This document shows positions 5,694-7,108 of a stretch of 7,108 nt of DNA, piece after piece. The notes beneath the pieces were generated by a model that saw only the letters and a program-made list of their open reading frames with translations, was not told the DNA's origin and did no database searches. Within the stretch, counting starts at the first letter, position 1, and each line of letters opens with the position of its first letter. Origin of the DNA: an uncultured Mollicutes bacterium (GTDB lineage: Bacteria > Bacillota_I > Bacilli_A > Acholeplasmatales > Anaeroplasmataceae); assembly GCA_900547045.1 (NCBI GenBank), contig URFB01000062.1:1-7108 (forward strand), given 5' to 3'. The position numbers and the translations under genes were made by a program.

Positions 5694-6446
5694 ATGTTAA
5701 ATCAATTTTCTAGAACACAGCTACTTTATGGTAAAGAGGCTATGGATAAATTAAAAAATTCAAGAGTCGCAGTTTTTGGTGTTGGTGGTGTAGGTGGCTA
5801 CGTTGTTGAGGCCCTTGCTAGATCAGGCGTTGGTGCCTTTGACATTATTGATGATGATAAGGTTTGTATGACTAATATCAACCGTCAGGTTATCGCTACC
5901 TTCGAAACTGTTGGTAAATATAAGGTTGATGTCTTAAAGGAACGTATTTTAGCAATCAATCCTCAGGCTAAGGTAGAAGCCTATAAATGCTTTTTTTTAC
6001 CTGAAAATCAAGATGATTTTGATTTTACAAAATATGATTATGTTGTGGATGCCGTTGATACAGTATCTGCTAAAATCGCATTAGTCCTAAAGGCGCAAAA
6101 GAGTAAAACACCAATTATTTCTTGTATGGGTGCTGGAAATAAATTAGATCCTCAGGCCTTTGAGGTTGCAGATATTTATAAGACAAGTGTTGACCCTCTT
6201 GCAAGAGTAATGCGCTATGAGCTTAAAAGAAGAAGAGTAAGAAAGCTAAAGGTTGTTTATTCAAAGGAATATCCTACAAGACCACTTGAGGATATGTCAA
6301 TTAGCTGTCGTACTAGCTGTGTATGTCCTGCTGGTACTAGAAAATGCACAGTAAGACGTGATATTCCAGGAAGTAATGCTTTTGTACCAGCATCTGCCGG
6401 ACTTTTAATTGCTTCGGAGGTTATTAAGGACCTAACAAAAAAATGA
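5694..6446 (+). CDS. tcdA: tRNA threonylcarbamoyladenosine dehydratase (ct6A37 synthesis)
   Basis: This E1/ThiF-like ATP-dependent enzyme converts t6A37 to cyclic t6A in tRNAs reading ANN codons (E. coli TcdA/CsdL, B. subtilis YrvM). The product has 250 residues, normal for the family. The start MLNQFSRTQLLYG matches the family N-terminus and supports the ATG at 5694. The nucleotide-binding loop GVGGVGG (29-35) is followed by the acidic IIDDDKV (51-57), NINRQ (61-65), DAVDT (119-123), SCMGAGNKLDP (143-153) and the C-terminal PGSNAFVPASAGLLIASEVI. A Cys cluster lies at C205, C209, C211 and C218; from memory many Bacillota homologues share it, and its role is not established. The gene is 63 nt after rbfA, past a hairpin, so it may be read-through transcribed or have its own promoter. 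TGA stop 6444-6446 lies inside the downstream terminator stem. Confidence 0.95.
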   Translation: MLNQFSRTQLLYGKEAMDKLKNSRVAVFGVGGVGGYVVEALARSGVGAFDIIDDDKVCMTNINRQVIATFETVGKYKVDVLKERILAINPQAKVEAYKCFFLPENQDDFDFTKYDYVVDAVDTVSAKIALVLKAQKSKTPIISCMGAGNKLDPQAFEVADIYKTSVDPLARVMRYELKRRRVRKLKVVYSKEYPTRPLEDMSISCRTSCVCPAGTRKCTVRRDIPGSNAFVPASAGLLIASEVIKDLTKK

Positions 6447-6476
6447 TTTCGCTATGAAATCATTTTTATTTTTTTT
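6439..6476. terminator. Bidirectional intrinsic terminator between convergent tcdA and ispH
   Basis: A perfect 12-bp stem (6439-6450 with 6456-6467) surrounds the loop GCTAT. On the plus strand it is followed by a long T-run (6463-6476, one A interrupting); on the minus strand the stem ends in seven T residues (6443-6437). The tcdA stop (6444-6446) is in the left arm and the ispH stop (6454-6452) is in the loop, so the genes are only 5 nt apart and share one terminator. Confidence 0.88.
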
Positions 6477-7108
6477 ATAACCTTTTCCGTAACCTCATCA
6501 GGTGTAGATGCTCCACTTGTAACGGATACGACATTTACATCCTTAAACCAGGATGGATCTAAATCGGCTTCATCCTCAACAAGATAGGATTTAATATGGG
6601 CATTATTTTGGCAAACAGATTGAAGCTTTAAGGAATTAGAGCTTGATTTATCCCCAACGACAATACATAAATCAGCCTTTTGCTCCATACCGCTCTTTGT
6701 CTTAGAGTTGTAGCATTACAAATTTTATCATCTATAATCGCATCAGGATATTTTTCGTTAATCGCTTCAAAAAGCTCCTTTATATCATAAACGGAAAGTG
6801 TTGTTTGATTAGATACATAAATATTATTAGACAAGCTTAAGCTATGAAGATCATTTTTATTACTAATTAAATGAATTTTATCACTAATTCCTAAAACACC
6901 CTCAGCCTCAGGATGACCCTTCGTACCAATATAGATAATATCGTAATTTTTCTTTAAATATTTTTTAATATTATTATGAATGGTATAAACATTAGGACAA
7001 CTAGCATCAATAATATTAAGGCCCCTTTCCTTAGCACGTAAAAAGACAGAAGGGGAGGCTCCATGGGCACTAATTACAATTGTCCCTTCATTAATTTCTT
7101 ATAAAAGC
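6452..7108 (-). pseudogene. ispH: 4-hydroxy-3-methylbut-2-enyl diphosphate reductase (IspH/LytB), broken by a frameshift and an in-frame stop; 5' end beyond window
   Basis: IspH is the [4Fe-4S] enzyme of the last MEP-pathway step, making IPP and DMAPP. Reading leftward from 7107, one frame gives EINEGTIVISAHG, DASCPNV, GTKGHPEAEG, SNQTTLSVYD and KICNATTLRQRAV; the next frame continues from 6688 as MEQKADLCIVVGDKSSSNS and ends SVTSGASTPDEVTEKVIKK. Together they cover the two cluster cysteines expected in this part (DASCP, ICNAT), the active-site His (SAHG, GHPEAEG), Thr (QTTLS) and Ser/Asn (SSNS, SGAS). Two lesions are present: one missing base at about 6688/6689 (GCGGT then ATG), and TAA at 7099-7101 just upstream of EINEGT. 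The first cluster Cys and the start lie outside the window. The 78-residue downstream piece has no SD before its ATG, so it is not a separate gene. Since all key residues survive, recent inactivation or sequence error is more likely than old decay. Confidence 0.85.

Noticed and set aside
6440..6446. TGA at the end of tcdA read as Trp (Mycoplasma code)
   Set aside because: The TGA lies in a terminator stem at the normal family C-terminus, and Trp is encoded by TGG in the other genes, so the standard bacterial code fits.
6452..6688. Separate 78-residue gene at the 3' end of ispH
   Set aside because: The translation is the C-terminal part of IspH, its ATG is an internal Met codon with no SD, and the N-terminal part lies directly upstream in another frame. 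It is a fragment of a broken gene.
6628..6834. Separate 68-residue gene within ispH
   Set aside because: Its first part is the middle of IspH and its last 20 or so residues (after RQRAV) are out-of-frame read-through past the frameshift.
1..7108. Mobile element, CRISPR array, tRNA/rRNA gene, toxin-antitoxin or defence system
   Set aside because: I looked for direct repeats, terminal inverted repeats, transposase or nuclease motifs and tRNA-like folds and saw none. All coding sequence is assigned to conserved housekeeping families.

Overview
The window is AT-rich (by eye, somewhat over one third G+C) chromosomal DNA from a low-GC Gram-positive bacterium (Bacillota, including Mollicutes-like relatives). 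The evidence is the gene order rimP-nusA-ylxR-ylxQ-infB-rbfA, a short NusA without the C-terminal repeats of the E. coli protein, a compact 604-residue IF2, strong AGGAGG-type ribosome binding sites and extended -10 promoters. TGA acts as a stop (end of tcdA) and Trp is encoded by TGG, so nothing suggests the Mycoplasma genetic code. The small IF2 and the lack of ylxP between infB and rbfA fit an Erysipelotrichia- or Acholeplasma-like lineage better than Bacillus, but this is inference and no species can be named.

Layout. Positions 1-1143 (minus strand) hold the N-terminal 381 residues of a U32-family protein of the TrhP/RlhA RNA-hydroxylation type, which runs off the left edge. A 196-bp divergent control region (1144-1339) follows. 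It has an extended -10 promoter on each strand, a perfect 9-bp dyad between them, and a terminator-like hairpin in the rimP leader. The plus-strand operon rimP-nusA-ylxR-ylxQ-infB-rbfA (1340-5630) is tightly packed, with gaps of 9-14 nt or overlaps of 1-8 nt. A hairpin and a 63-nt gap separate rbfA from tcdA (5694-6446), whose product makes cyclic t6A in tRNA. tcdA converges on ispH (minus strand, 6452 to the right edge). Both genes end inside one bidirectional terminator.

How the genes work together. RimP and RbfA mature the 30S subunit, IF2 starts translation, NusA controls pausing, termination and antitermination, YlxR modulates RNase P, and YlxQ is a K-turn RNA-binding protein. The flanking U32 protein and TcdA are RNA-modification enzymes, so the locus is a transcription/translation/RNA-maturation cluster. 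IspH (isoprenoid MEP pathway) is unrelated.

Main anomalies. ispH is broken by a one-base frameshift near 6688/6689 and an in-frame TAA at 7099-7101, although every active-site residue expected in the visible part is still encoded. This means either recent decay or sequence error. The rimP-nusA leader has the layout expected for NusA-dependent attenuation, possibly with an eight-codon leader ORF across the hairpin. I see no mobile element, CRISPR array, tRNA/rRNA gene, defence system or convincing novel system: this is mostly conserved housekeeping DNA.
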